Assembly: GCA_023248545.1 (NCBI GenBank)
Contig: JAHFEF010000006.1
Span: 1-64,000, forward strand
DNA: 64,000 nt
Origin: Myxococcales bacterium
GTDB taxonomy: Bacteria; Myxococcota; UBA727; JABDBI01
Direction of reading: 5' to 3'
How positions within the stretch are numbered: the stretch's first letter is position 1; the number at the start of each line of letters is the position of its first letter. Positions 1 through 8,095 of this stretch are shown here, piece by piece. Both the position numbers and the translations under genes were made by a program. A model generated the notes under the pieces. It was not told the origin of the DNA. It made no database searches and was given only the letters and a program-made list of their open reading frames with translations.

Positions 1-709
1 CTTCCTCAAAGCTCTTCGCACGCCAGAGCACCTGGCCCCGAGGGTCTATTACCAACGACCCACCATCAAAAATCAGGCCATCATTGGCGCCCACTTGGCC
101 GGCGATCAAAAACGGCTTTCGGTAGCGCTTCGCAAGTTCGCAGAACATGGCTTCACGTTCGGCTGATTTGCCTAACTCAAACGGCGAGGCCGTTAAGTTC
201 ACCAAAATATCAACCTGATGCTTCTGAACAAGATCTTGAATCGGATTTTGCTCATAGCCGACGACTTCACTCCAGGCATCTTCACAAATACTAACACCTA
301 GGCGTTTAGCACCCAGTTCTAATATATTTTGGTCTTCCGTACTGCCAGCAACAAAATAACGCTGCTCGTCAAAAACTTGATAGTTAGGCAACAGTCTTTT
401 TTTGGCCACCAGCGCGAAAAAGCCCTCAGTGCAAAAATAGGCGCTGTTATATCTTTCACGAGAAGGAGCGCCGATTAAAACGGGAACAGGTGTTTGTTCA
501 GCCAATCTTGATAAACCAGCTTCACAGGCATTGGCAAAGTCAGGTGAGAATACCAAATCTTTGGGTGGGTAGCCACAGAGTGCGAGCTCCGGGAAAATAA
601 TCAGCTCTGCTTTTTCAGTGTGTGCACGACGAGCAAACGCCAAGATGCGCTCAACGTTCTGAGAGATGGCTCCAATCACTGGATTAAACTGACAAATGGC
701 TATTTGCAT
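1..709 (-). CDS. nadE: Glutamine-dependent NAD+ synthetase, N-terminal amidase part (partial)
   Basis: The gene starts at ATG 709 and runs off the left edge (236 codons seen). The visible part is a nitrilase-fold glutaminase with Glu41 (FPELALCGYP), a lysine near 104 (KKRLLPNYQVFDE) and Cys142 (VSICEDAW), the catalytic triad of this superfamily. The YPPKDL and NYxVFDExRYF signatures are those of the amidase domain of bacterial NadE, which passes ammonia from glutamine to a C-terminal synthetase that amidates deamido-NAD. That second domain lies outside the window, so a stand-alone carbon-nitrogen hydrolase cannot be fully excluded. It is divergent from yhbY, with 54 bp between start codons. 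Confidence 0.85.
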   Translation of the reverse strand, partial: MQIAICQFNPVIGAISQNVERILAFARRAHTEKAELIIFPELALCGYPPKDLVFSPDFANACEAGLSRLAEQTPVPVLIGAPSRERYNSAYFCTEGFFALVAKKRLLPNYQVFDEQRYFVAGSTEDQNILELGAKRLGVSICEDAWSEVVGYEQNPIQDLVQKHQVDILVNLTASPFELGKSAEREAMFCELAKRYRKPFLIAGQVGANDGLIFDGGSLVIDPRGQVLWRAKSFEE

Positions 710-763
710 GGCTTCAAAACCCTTGTAGCCGGCTTGTTTAATTTTTGCTACTGCTGACCCACT

Positions 764-1021
764 ATGGATTTAAAAGCGCAAGCGCACCACCTAAAACCAA
801 TTGTTATGGTGGGCAAAAATGGAATGACTGAATCATTAATTCAAGAAATCGATGCGGCCCTCAAAGCACACGAACTCATCAAAATTAAGTTTCAAGAAGC
901 AGCCTTAGAGATTTTAGAACAAGACCCCACAGATTGGCTCACTAAGCTCAAAGCTGAACGGGTTAATACTCAGGGGCATGTGATGACGCTCTTTCGCAAA
1001 AAGCCCAAAAAGAAGGCATGA
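764..1021 (+). CDS. yhbY: YhbY-family CRM-domain RNA-binding protein
   Basis: An 85-residue protein that is essentially one CRM domain: the GKNG version of the GxxG loop at about residues 18-21, followed by an IDAALKAHELIKIKF helix-strand. YhbY proteins bind pre-50S ribosomal particles, so the likely role is large-subunit assembly. The end is lysine-rich (KKPKKKA). Its last four bases form an ATGA overlap with lipB, so translation is probably coupled. Confidence 0.9.
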   Translation: MDLKAQAHHLKPIVMVGKNGMTESLIQEIDAALKAHELIKIKFQEAALEILEQDPTDWLTKLKAERVNTQGHVMTLFRKKPKKKA

Positions 1022-1641
1022 AAACCCGGTTCCTCGGCACGCAGATCCCCTATGCAGAAGGCATGCGCCTCATGCGCGAAGCCATCGACCAAATCCAATC
1101 CCAGGGCAATCAGATTTTATTTTTAGAACACTCGGATACGATTACAGTCACGAGACAACACGGCACGAAGCATATTTTCATGTCTGAAGCCGAGCTTCAA
1201 AAACGGGGCATTAGCCTGGTCGAAACAGATCGGGGTGGCGACGCTACTTTCCATGGCACCGGCCAACTGGTGGGGTACCCCATTGTGCAACTGCCTGTTT
1301 CGATGGGCGTTTGCGATTACGTCAGGCGCCTAGAACTGGCGTTGATCGCTGCTTGCCAAGAGTTTGGGGTATCGAATGCAACTAGACTGGAGGGCAAAAC
1401 AGGCGTCTGGGTGGGAAACAAAAAGCTGATTGCCATTGGGGTAGGCGTTTCCAGACAGGTCACCCGGCATGGATTTGCGTTCAATCTGACAACCAACCTG
1501 GAGCGTTTTACTGAATGCATGACGCCCTGCGGCCTAGTGGGGTTTGGGGTAACGAGTTTAGAGCGAGAGTTGGGACATGCACCCAGCTTCGAAGAAGCTA
1601 TTAGGGTCTTTTCTTGCAATTTCAGCCGTCTCTTTTCTTGA
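1018..1641 (+). CDS. lipB: Octanoyltransferase LipB
   Basis: Transfers octanoate from octanoyl-ACP to lipoyl domains, the first step of protein lipoylation, in the cytoplasm. The 207 residues fit the family length. RGGDATFHGTGQ (from residue 72) is the LipB signature; Lys136 in NKKLIAIG and Cys171 in MTPCGL are the catalytic lysine and thioester cysteine. It begins inside the yhbY stop codon (ATGA), indicating an operon. lipA is not in the window. Confidence 0.95.
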   Translation: MKTRFLGTQIPYAEGMRLMREAIDQIQSQGNQILFLEHSDTITVTRQHGTKHIFMSEAELQKRGISLVETDRGGDATFHGTGQLVGYPIVQLPVSMGVCDYVRRLELALIAACQEFGVSNATRLEGKTGVWVGNKKLIAIGVGVSRQVTRHGFAFNLTTNLERFTECMTPCGLVGFGVTSLERELGHAPSFEEAIRVFSCNFSRLFS

Positions 1642-1737
1642 CAATTCAAGAAAACAGCCGTCTTATGTGGCTAAATTCATCGATTGCTAGACTAAAATCC
1701 TTGTTTTTAAATGCTGCGCCAGCATATATTTTTGTGT

Positions 1738-2721
1738 ATGTTCAAAATCATCCTGTTTATAGCAATCTCGGTACTCGTCTTAGCCCTGTCGTGTCAAAAA
1801 CCAACGACAACTTCAGCTTTAGCTCCGGCTGCTACATTCGACAAAGGCATCTATTACCGAACGCCCAATTTTCAGGATCCCACAGCAATTTTGTCTAGAG
1901 TGGACTCGCCTCTCAATACCCAGATCGTGATGACTCCTGTCAGTTTTGATATTCGACCGGATTCAGCAGTCTACGCTAACGACGACACGCTGTATTTAGT
2001 TAGCCCTGATGGGAGCAAAAAAACCATTAAAGTACCCAACTTGTATCAAATGGCGCGGCCGGCATTTTCGCCGGATGGGAAACGCGTAGCTGTTCAGGCC
2101 ACACCGATTTCCCACCCTCCTGGACAGACAGCCGATCCGGGAGAGCTCAAAATTTTTGTTATTTCGTTGGATACCGGAACACCGGTACAAATCAGCCCAC
2201 CAAGCAATGTCCCCAATGAGTCACCCACCTGGTTTAAACAGAGCAACAAAGTGGTGTACAGCAGTTTTTCGGCCACCGTGGGGGTTGACCTTCATGTATA
2301 CGATGTCGATAAATCTCAAGAAATATTGCTGATTCCGGGCGCTGGTTGGCATGGTATCGCGGTATCAAAAGACGATCGTCTGTTGCTGGTTCCAAACAGC
2401 ATGCGCGTGTACAATTTGCAAACCGGAGCGATGGTCTCTGATCTGCGTTCCGTCATCAGTGCTGGGATCGTGCAGACGGGGTGGCAGCTACAAACAGGTG
2501 TTGGCGATTCCAAATCACCGTTTTGGGATGGGAGCTGGTCCCCCGATGGGACACAGTTTGTTTTTGACGTCGCAGTTCAACGCAATGGACAAACAGGAGC
2601 TGTTATTTTTACTACCAATGCGGATGGCAGCAGTGTTGTCGTGAAAACTAATTTGTTCAGTCTCAATCCAGCGTTTAGCAATAATCTTAATTTTTCTCAG
2701 CTTGATCCAAGGTGGTTTTAG
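1738..2721 (+). CDS. Lipoprotein with TolB/PD40-like beta-propeller repeats
   Basis: I chose ATG 1738 because it gives a clean lipoprotein signal (MFKIILFIAI...LALSC, lipobox cysteine near residue 19); an upstream ATG at 1711 only adds a poor N-terminus. The mature part holds repeated PD40-type motifs such as FSPDGKRVAV and SWSPDGTQFVFD, the strands of a WD40-like propeller as in TolB. It is probably a periplasm-facing membrane-anchored binding protein. No enzymatic residues are evident and the partner is unknown. No tol/pal genes are nearby, so it should not be called TolB itself. Confidence 0.75.
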   Translation: MFKIILFIAISVLVLALSCQKPTTTSALAPAATFDKGIYYRTPNFQDPTAILSRVDSPLNTQIVMTPVSFDIRPDSAVYANDDTLYLVSPDGSKKTIKVPNLYQMARPAFSPDGKRVAVQATPISHPPGQTADPGELKIFVISLDTGTPVQISPPSNVPNESPTWFKQSNKVVYSSFSATVGVDLHVYDVDKSQEILLIPGAGWHGIAVSKDDRLLLVPNSMRVYNLQTGAMVSDLRSVISAGIVQTGWQLQTGVGDSKSPFWDGSWSPDGTQFVFDVAVQRNGQTGAVIFTTNADGSSVVVKTNLFSLNPAFSNNLNFSQLDPRWF

Positions 2722-2766
2722 TCCTCCCTTGGCATTTTCTAGAAATCTGCTAGGATTGGCGAACTT

Positions 2767-2967
2767 ATGAAACCAAACGTTCATCCAGAATACAATGCTG
2801 TCACCATCGTTTGCGCTTGTGGAGCGAAGTATGAAACCCGTTCTACCGGAAAGTACAACATCGATATTTGCTCAGCTTGTCACCCCCATTTTACGGGTAA
2901 ATCCAAGCTCTTGGACACTGAAGGCCGCGTCGATCGGTTCCGCAGGAAATATCAGACCAAGAAGTAA
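2767..2967 (+). CDS. rpmE: 50S ribosomal protein L31 (zinc-binding type)
   Basis: A 66-residue protein starting MKPNVHPEYN, with CACG near residues 16-19 and the CSACHPHFTGK block, which together supply the cysteines of the C+ zinc-binding form of L31. It is followed after one base by the DUF1385 gene and then prfA, a neighbourhood common in bacteria. The zinc-binding version means its ribosome occupancy may depend on zinc. Confidence 0.97.
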   Translation: MKPNVHPEYNAVTIVCACGAKYETRSTGKYNIDICSACHPHFTGKSKLLDTEGRVDRFRRKYQTKK

Positions 2968-2968
2968 C

Positions 2969-4027
2969 ATGCTGGCTAATCTACTCTTCATGGCTACGAA
3001 ACCCCTCGTCGGCGGTCAAGCCGTCGTCGAAGGCGTCATGATGCGCTCCCCCAAAAGCTTCGCTGTTGCCGTTCGAAAACCCGATCAAAGCATTGTGATT
3101 CGGGAACGGCAGTGGCTTTCGTTTTCTGAAAAGCTGCCATTTTTGCGCTGGCCACTGCTGCGTGGTGCGACCATGCTTATTGAGAGCATGTATAATGGCC
3201 TGAGCGCGTTGCAGTTCTCAGCAGAGCAGGCGCTGAACGAGAAGACCTCACCCCAACCCTCTCCACCCAGTGGAGAGGGAGTAAAAACAGACTGGGCGCT
3301 CATGGGCACCATGGCGTTTAGCATGTTGCTCGGGATCGGACTCTTTAAAGCCGTGCCCCACATCATGGCTTACACCCTGGGTGAAATATTCGGTCAAAAC
3401 GGCCAAAGCGCGTTGCCGGTTGATCACATGTGGTTTCACTTGGTCGATGGGTCAATCAAGATGAGTTTATTTATTGGCTATATTGCCGCGATTTCGATGA
3501 TGAAAGACGTGAAGCGAATCTTCATGTACCACGGCGCTGAACACAAGTCGGTTCATACGTTTGAGAAAGATCTCGAACTCAATGTTGAAAATGCTCGCTT
3601 GCAGTCAACAGCACACCCACGATGCGGAACCAGCTTAATCTTGTTGGTGATCGCCGTCTCTATTGTTGTGTTTGCGTTCGTGTTGCCCTTTGTGCCACCC
3701 ATCACGACCAACAAGCTCGGTGAAAGTTTGTTCTTGATGCTGCTCAAAATCCCCCTGATGCTACCGATTGCCGGGATTGCGTATGAGTTTCAGCGAGCTG
3801 CTGCAAAATATCCCAAAAACTTTTGGATCAAGTTGTTTATCACGCCCGGCATGCTCATGCAGCGGCTCACCACCCGCGAACCCACGGACGACCAACTTGA
3901 AATCGCGCTCGCTGCTTTGCGTAAAACCCTGTGGCGCGAACACAACGCAACCCCCAATACATCAGCCATCGATCACATTCAAACCTATGCGAATTTCGCT
4001 CAGGTGAAAGAAGCGCTGATTCTATGA
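2969..4027 (+). CDS. DUF1385 (YqhQ-like) membrane protein
   Basis: A 352-residue protein starting one base after rpmE; a second possible start is ATG 2990. It carries the family blocks GGQAVVEGVMMR near the N-terminus, YHGAEHKSVH and HPRCGTS, with about four hydrophobic segments. The biochemical function is unknown; the rpmE-DUF1385-prfA order is widely conserved. A palindromic repeat at 3247-3280 is translated in frame as the SPQPSPPSGEG segment between the first conserved block and the first membrane segment. It is coupled by ATGA to the downstream 36 codon ORF. Confidence 0.88.
   Translation: MLANLLFMATKPLVGGQAVVEGVMMRSPKSFAVAVRKPDQSIVIRERQWLSFSEKLPFLRWPLLRGATMLIESMYNGLSALQFSAEQALNEKTSPQPSPPSGEGVKTDWALMGTMAFSMLLGIGLFKAVPHIMAYTLGEIFGQNGQSALPVDHMWFHLVDGSIKMSLFIGYIAAISMMKDVKRIFMYHGAEHKSVHTFEKDLELNVENARLQSTAHPRCGTSLILLVIAVSIVVFAFVLPFVPPITTNKLGESLFLMLLKIPLMLPIAGIAYEFQRAAAKYPKNFWIKLFITPGMLMQRLTTREPTDDQLEIALAALRKTLWREHNATPNTSAIDHIQTYANFAQVKEALIL
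3247..3280. repeat. Interspersed palindromic repeat within the DUF1385 coding region
   Basis: CTCACCCCAACCC followed by a perfect stem-loop (CCCTCTCCA, loop CCCAG, TGGAGAGGG). It resembles the palindrome at 8383-8447 in metG, and both are read in frame in a proline/glycine-rich linker. I recognise this type as a repeat seen in many bacterial genomes; its genome-wide copy number cannot be judged here. Confidence 0.75.
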
Positions 4028-4134
4028 TCGAGCTGATTTATCCAGCGTTTGCGTTTGTCATGGTGATTTGCGTGCCATCTTGTGTTGCCATCTGGGCGAT
4101 CTATAAGACCTGGACTCAGGATCCATCATGTTAG
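4024..4134 (+). CDS. Small single-span membrane protein, coupled to prfA
   Basis: A 36 codon ORF that begins in the DUF1385 stop codon (ATGA at 4024) and ends overlapping the prfA ATG at 4128. The peptide has one strongly hydrophobic stretch (IYPAFAFVMVICV...AIWAIY) and then a short polar tail. The tight overlap on both sides suggests it is really translated, perhaps coupling DUF1385 to prfA. It has no recognised family; it could be a translational linker with no function as a protein. Confidence 0.5.
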   Translation: MIELIYPAFAFVMVICVPSCVAIWAIYKTWTQDPSC

Positions 4135-5183
4135 ACAAACTGGAAGAAATGGCCAAACGCCACGCCGCGCTCATGGAGCAGCTCAGCAGCCCAGATTTAA
4201 AGCCCAGCGAGTTACAAACCGCCAATAAAGAGCGCACACAGTTGGAGCCTTTGGTCCAAGCCTACGAAAAACTGCGCGCGCTTATGACAGAACGCGAGGG
4301 CAATCAGCAACTCTTGCTAGACTCTGACCCTGATATGCGGGACATGGCCAAAGAAGAAATCGGCCGCTTAAACCAAGAAGTCACGGTGTTAGAAGAACAA
4401 ATCAAGCTTTTGCTCTTGCCAAAAGATCCCAACGACCAAAAGAATATTATCTTGGAAATCCGAGCCGGAACCGGCGGCGATGAAGCTGGCTTGTTTGCTG
4501 AGGAACTCTTTCTCATGTACACGCGCTTTGCTGAAAAAATGCGCTGGAAACTTGAAATCTTAAGCCTCTCTGAAGGCTCCAAAGGCGGCTATAAAGAAGT
4601 CATCGCCATGATCAGCGGCGATCAAGTCTATGCCTGGATGAAATTTGAAGCCGGTGTCCACAGAGTACAGCGCGTTCCAGAAACAGAAACACAAGGCCGC
4701 ATTCATACATCGGCTTGCAGCGTCGCGATATTGCCTGAAGCCGAAGAAGTCGATATCCAGATCGAAGACAAAGATATTCGGATTGACGTCTTTCGCGCCG
4801 GCGGCCCCGGGGGCCAGTCAGTCAACACAACAGATTCAGCCGTGCGCATCACGCACATTCCAACAGGTTTGATCGTCCAATGCCAAGATGAAAAAAGTCA
4901 GCTCAAAAACAAAGCGAAGGCCATGAAAGTTTTGAGAGCTCGACTCTATGACGCCAAACAAGAAGAGCTGAACCGTGAGCGCGCAGAAGAGCGCAAGGCC
5001 ATGGTCAAAAGTGGCGATCGCTCTGACAAAATTAGAACGTATAATTTCCCACAAGATCGTTGCACAGACCACCGCGTCGGCGTAACAGTGCACAATTTGC
5101 CTAAATTATTCTCAGGTGAAATGGGAGATCTGCTAGGCCAAGTGCGAGCGCACTTCCAGGCCCAGCAATTGTCCGGAAACTAG
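4128..5183 (+). CDS. prfA: Peptide chain release factor 1
   Basis: Recognises UAA/UAG in the ribosomal A site and triggers peptide release. The 351 residues match the family. The PxT codon-recognition tripeptide appears as PET at about 184-186 (RVPETETQGRIHTS), typical of RF1 rather than the SPF of RF2, and the catalytic GGQ loop is GGPGGQSVN at about 225. It overlaps the upstream small ORF, and its stop overlaps the convergent rpmF stop. prmC is not adjacent. Confidence 0.97.
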   Translation: MLDKLEEMAKRHAALMEQLSSPDLKPSELQTANKERTQLEPLVQAYEKLRALMTEREGNQQLLLDSDPDMRDMAKEEIGRLNQEVTVLEEQIKLLLLPKDPNDQKNIILEIRAGTGGDEAGLFAEELFLMYTRFAEKMRWKLEILSLSEGSKGGYKEVIAMISGDQVYAWMKFEAGVHRVQRVPETETQGRIHTSACSVAILPEAEEVDIQIEDKDIRIDVFRAGGPGGQSVNTTDSAVRITHIPTGLIVQCQDEKSQLKNKAKAMKVLRARLYDAKQEELNRERAEERKAMVKSGDRSDKIRTYNFPQDRCTDHRVGVTVHNLPKLFSGEMGDLLGQVRAHFQAQQLSGN

Positions 5184-5365
5184 TTCGATTGAATCTCTAG
5201 CACAGATCGGCCAGCATATTGGCCGCATTTGCCGCAAATATGATGTGCAGCCTTGGGCTCGCCACAGTTTGAGCACGTGTTATGTGCTTTGGGGATGTAG
5301 CGCATGTTGGCGGCGCGCTGAATGCGGCTTCGGGTTCTAGATTTACGACCATAAGGGACTGCCAT
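5180..5365 (-). CDS. rpmF: 50S ribosomal protein L32
   Basis: A 61-residue protein starting MAVPYGRKSRTRSR with the paired zinc cysteines CSNCG and CGKCG and the YAGRSVLEI end of L32. In most bacteria rpmF follows yceD (DUF177) and precedes plsX; here it stands alone, convergent with prfA, while yceD is at 42489. The separation from yceD is unusual. Confidence 0.95.
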   Translation of the reverse strand: MAVPYGRKSRTRSRIQRAANMRYIPKAHNTCSNCGEPKAAHHICGKCGQYAGRSVLEIQSN

Positions 5366-5443
5366 GGGAAAACTCCTTAGAAAGAGACAGCTGGGATAGC
5401 GAGTTTTAGCCGAGTTGTCAAACCACTGTGTTAAAATTCCAAG

Positions 5444-5980
5444 ATGCCCACTCGAATCAACCGCGCTGATTTTTTACCACCTGCCGAACAGCCTTATGCC
5501 CAGGAAGACCGCGCCTTGCCCATTGGTTTCGGGCAAACCAATTCGCAACCAACAGTTGTGGCGTTCATGCTCAAACTCTTAGAGCCTAAACCCGGCGATC
5601 GGATTTTAGATTTGGGCTGTGGGTCAGGTTGGACTACGGCGTTATTGGCCGAGTGCGTAGGTCCCAAAGGCCAGGTGATTGGGTTAGAGCTGGTGCCTCA
5701 GTTGGTCGAATTTGGAAGGCACAATCTCAACCCATACAAGTTTAAAAATGCCGAGATTCGACAAGCCCAAGCGGGCGTACTGGGACTGCCTCAGGAACCC
5801 GTGTTTGATAAAATTTTAGTATCAGCAGCCGGCAATAAACTCCCCCGAGAGCTTCTGCCCCAGTTTACACAAAGATTGGTCCTCCCAATCAAGAACTCCA
5901 TCTGGGTATTTGATAAACAACCTGATGGGAACCTGAGTGAACACGAATATCCCGGATTTGCTTTTGTGCCCTTGCTATAA
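5444..5980 (+). CDS. Protein-L-isoaspartate O-methyltransferase-like protein
   Basis: A 178-residue SAM-dependent methyltransferase. Motif I is ILDLGCGSGWTTALLAE near residues 57-73, and the preceding PIGFGQTNSQP block corresponds to the substrate-loop signature (GxGQTxSxP) of isoaspartyl methyltransferases, which start repair of damaged aspartyl residues. It is shorter than the common 205-220 residues and its N-terminus is reduced, so a related methyltransferase with another substrate remains possible. Confidence 0.75.
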   Translation: MPTRINRADFLPPAEQPYAQEDRALPIGFGQTNSQPTVVAFMLKLLEPKPGDRILDLGCGSGWTTALLAECVGPKGQVIGLELVPQLVEFGRHNLNPYKFKNAEIRQAQAGVLGLPQEPVFDKILVSAAGNKLPRELLPQFTQRLVLPIKNSIWVFDKQPDGNLSEHEYPGFAFVPLL

Positions 5981-6016
5981 CCCAGCAGGCTTGCCACCCG
6001 AAGCTTTAGCATAGGG

Positions 6017-6092
<76 letters not shown>

Positions 6093-6138
6093 TTGGTGCC
6101 GCTTGAGTAGCGTTCTTTTATTTGGTACACAAGAGGTT

Positions 6139-6735
6139 ATGTCTCTTTTTTCGATGACCCTGACTTTTTTTCTGGTTTTAGACTCCGTGGGTCGCATGGT
6201 GGACTTTAATCATCTGCTGAACGAGCTTTCACCAGAACGAAAACGCTGGGTTATTATTCGTGAAATGCTCATTGCATTAGGGCTGTTGGTCGCCTTTCAT
6301 TTCTTTGGAGGACCTCTCATCAACGCTTTGGGTCTAACCCCGGCAACGATCCGAATTGCCGGCGGCATTGTGATGTTCTTAATCGCCATCAAAATGATTT
6401 TTCCTGCTGCGAATCGCCTATCTAGTGGCGCTTATCGAGGGGGTGAGCCGTTCATTGTTCCCCTCGCCACACCCATGATTGCGGGGCCCTCAACACTTGC
6501 AACCGTCATGTTTTATGCCAGCACAGAGTCTCGCTCCTGGACAGTTTTGACGGCCATTCTAATCGCTTGGGCACTATCGCTTCTGGTTTTGTGGCTCGCC
6601 AATCATTTTCAAACACGTTTAAACCCAAAAGCATTGGCTGCCATTGAACGCCTGATGGGTCTTTTGTTAACGCTTTTAGCCGTTGAAACCTTCTTAAAAG
6701 GTCTAAGATTATTTTTATGGACGCAGTCTCATTAG
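6139..6735 (+). CDS. MarC-family integral membrane protein (first of tandem pair)
   Basis: I placed the start at ATG 6139, preceded by AAGAGG; the longer reading frame would begin inside the tRNA-Ala gene. The protein (198 residues) has about six hydrophobic helices and the MarC blocks IRIAGGIVMFLIAIKM and FIVPLATPMIAGPSTLATV. The family function is unsettled; the name derives from the mar locus, but a drug-efflux role was not supported. It overlaps the next gene, a paralogue, by 19 bp. Confidence 0.85.
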   Translation: MSLFSMTLTFFLVLDSVGRMVDFNHLLNELSPERKRWVIIREMLIALGLLVAFHFFGGPLINALGLTPATIRIAGGIVMFLIAIKMIFPAANRLSSGAYRGGEPFIVPLATPMIAGPSTLATVMFYASTESRSWTVLTAILIAWALSLLVLWLANHFQTRLNPKALAAIERLMGLLLTLLAVETFLKGLRLFLWTQSH

Positions 6736-7322
6736 TTTTGGCTCAAGCATTGCCACTGTTTTTCATTCTCGATCCTTTCGCGGCTGTTGGCATTGTGTCG
6801 ACACTCATTAAGCGCTTTGACACCAAAAAACAAAATCAGATTTTACGCCGAGAAGTCTTTTTCGCTTTGCTCATCATGCTTTTTTTCTATGGCTTTGGGA
6901 CTATCTTCCTTGATATTTTAGGTGTTTCCCAGGCTGCTGTGCAGATTACTGGCGGCATTATTTTCTTTCTTTTTGCTTTAAACCTGCTTTTTCCGGGTGA
7001 ATCGCCTATTCAGTTTGACAGTACGCATGAGCCTTTTTTAGTTCCCGTCGCCACGCCACTCATTGCAGGGCCTTCATGCTTGGCAACGATTATTCTTTAT
7101 GCTCATGGAGCAACGCCTACATGGGTTGACCTGAGTGCTATTGCTGTTGCTTGGGCAGCATCTGGGCTGATTATTTTACTCGCGCCTAAAATCGTCTATT
7201 GGATAGGCGATATTGGCACCAAAGTCCTCGAGCAAATCGTCGGTTTGATTTGCGCCATGATTGCCATTGAGATGTTTTTAAGTGGTATTGAACGCTTTTT
7301 TGAATTAAATTCTGCCCCATGA
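6717..7322 (+). CDS. MarC-family integral membrane protein (second of tandem pair)
   Basis: A 201-residue paralogue of the preceding protein with the same blocks (VQITGGIIFFLFALNLLFP and FLVPVATPLIAGPSCLATI) and about six membrane helices. The two are full-length paralogues, not halves of a broken gene, and may form a heteromer. Its end overlaps the start of uppP (ATGA), so the three membrane genes form one operon. Confidence 0.87.
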   Translation: MDAVSLVLAQALPLFFILDPFAAVGIVSTLIKRFDTKKQNQILRREVFFALLIMLFFYGFGTIFLDILGVSQAAVQITGGIIFFLFALNLLFPGESPIQFDSTHEPFLVPVATPLIAGPSCLATIILYAHGATPTWVDLSAIAVAWAASGLIILLAPKIVYWIGDIGTKVLEQIVGLICAMIAIEMFLSGIERFFELNSAP

Positions 7323-8095
7323 CAAACATCCAAGCGATTATTCTGGGAATTATTGAAGGTCTGACCGAGTTTCTCCCGGTCTCTTCAACAGGTCACATGA
7401 TTCTGGCTTCAACCCTCATGAAATTGCAACATGTTGAGTTTGTAAAGACTTTTGAAGTGGCTGTTCAGCTGGGAGCCATTCTCGCTGTCGTTGTGATTTA
7501 TATTAAACGCTTTTTTGTAAGCCTGGAGATCTATCTCAAACTTTTAGCAGCGTTTATCCCAACAGGTATTATTGGTATTCTTGCCTACAAGACGATTAAG
7601 ACTTATTTGTTTAATCCATGGGTTGTCAGCACGGCACTGATTGTGGGCGGGGTATTATTAATTTTGCTGGATCAGTGGACAGACAACAAAAAATCTATTT
7701 ATGAAAAACCAGAAGCTATTTCTTATTGGGGTGCCGCACAAATTGGTTTATTTCAGTGTTTAGCCATGATCCCGGGGGTATCCCGCTCAGCGGCCAGCAT
7801 TTTTGGTGGCATCTTTGTGGGCTTTGATAGAAAACTGGCCACTGAGTTTTCTTTTTTGCTCGCGGTACCCACGATGTTTGCAGCCACGGGGAAAGACCTC
7901 TGGGAATCGAGACAGTTGATTCACTCAGAAAACATCACATTGCTTTTGTTGGGCGGCGCAGTGGCTTTCATTTTCGCCGTGATTGCCATCAAAAGCTTTA
8001 TTGCGTTCGTCCAAAAATATGGATTCAAGCACTTTGGATACTATCGGATTGCGCTGGGGCTCTTGTTTTTAATGAATTCGTTCGCCTGGTTGTGA
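7319..8095 (+). CDS. uppP: Undecaprenyl-diphosphatase (BacA type)
   Basis: Removes a phosphate from undecaprenyl diphosphate, recycling the lipid carrier for peptidoglycan and surface polysaccharides, at the inner membrane. EGLTEFLPVSSTGHM near residues 13-27 and PGVSRSAA near 155 are the two catalytic signatures of the BacA family; length (258) and hydrophobic profile fit. It ends convergent with metG, overlapping it by 27 bp. Confidence 0.96.
   Translation: MTNIQAIILGIIEGLTEFLPVSSTGHMILASTLMKLQHVEFVKTFEVAVQLGAILAVVVIYIKRFFVSLEIYLKLLAAFIPTGIIGILAYKTIKTYLFNPWVVSTALIVGGVLLILLDQWTDNKKSIYEKPEAISYWGAAQIGLFQCLAMIPGVSRSAASIFGGIFVGFDRKLATEFSFLLAVPTMFAATGKDLWESRQLIHSENITLLLLGGAVAFIFAVIAIKSFIAFVQKYGFKHFGYYRIALGLLFLMNSFAWL

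Noticed and set aside
1614-1898. Plus-strand reading frame of 94 codons between lipB and the lipoprotein gene
   Set aside because: It overlaps both genes in another frame and has no ribosome site or recognisable sequence; the lipoprotein frame has a proper signal peptide.
6139-7322. The two MarC genes as one gene broken by a frameshift
   Set aside because: Each contains the full set of MarC blocks and about six membrane helices, so they are tandem paralogues.
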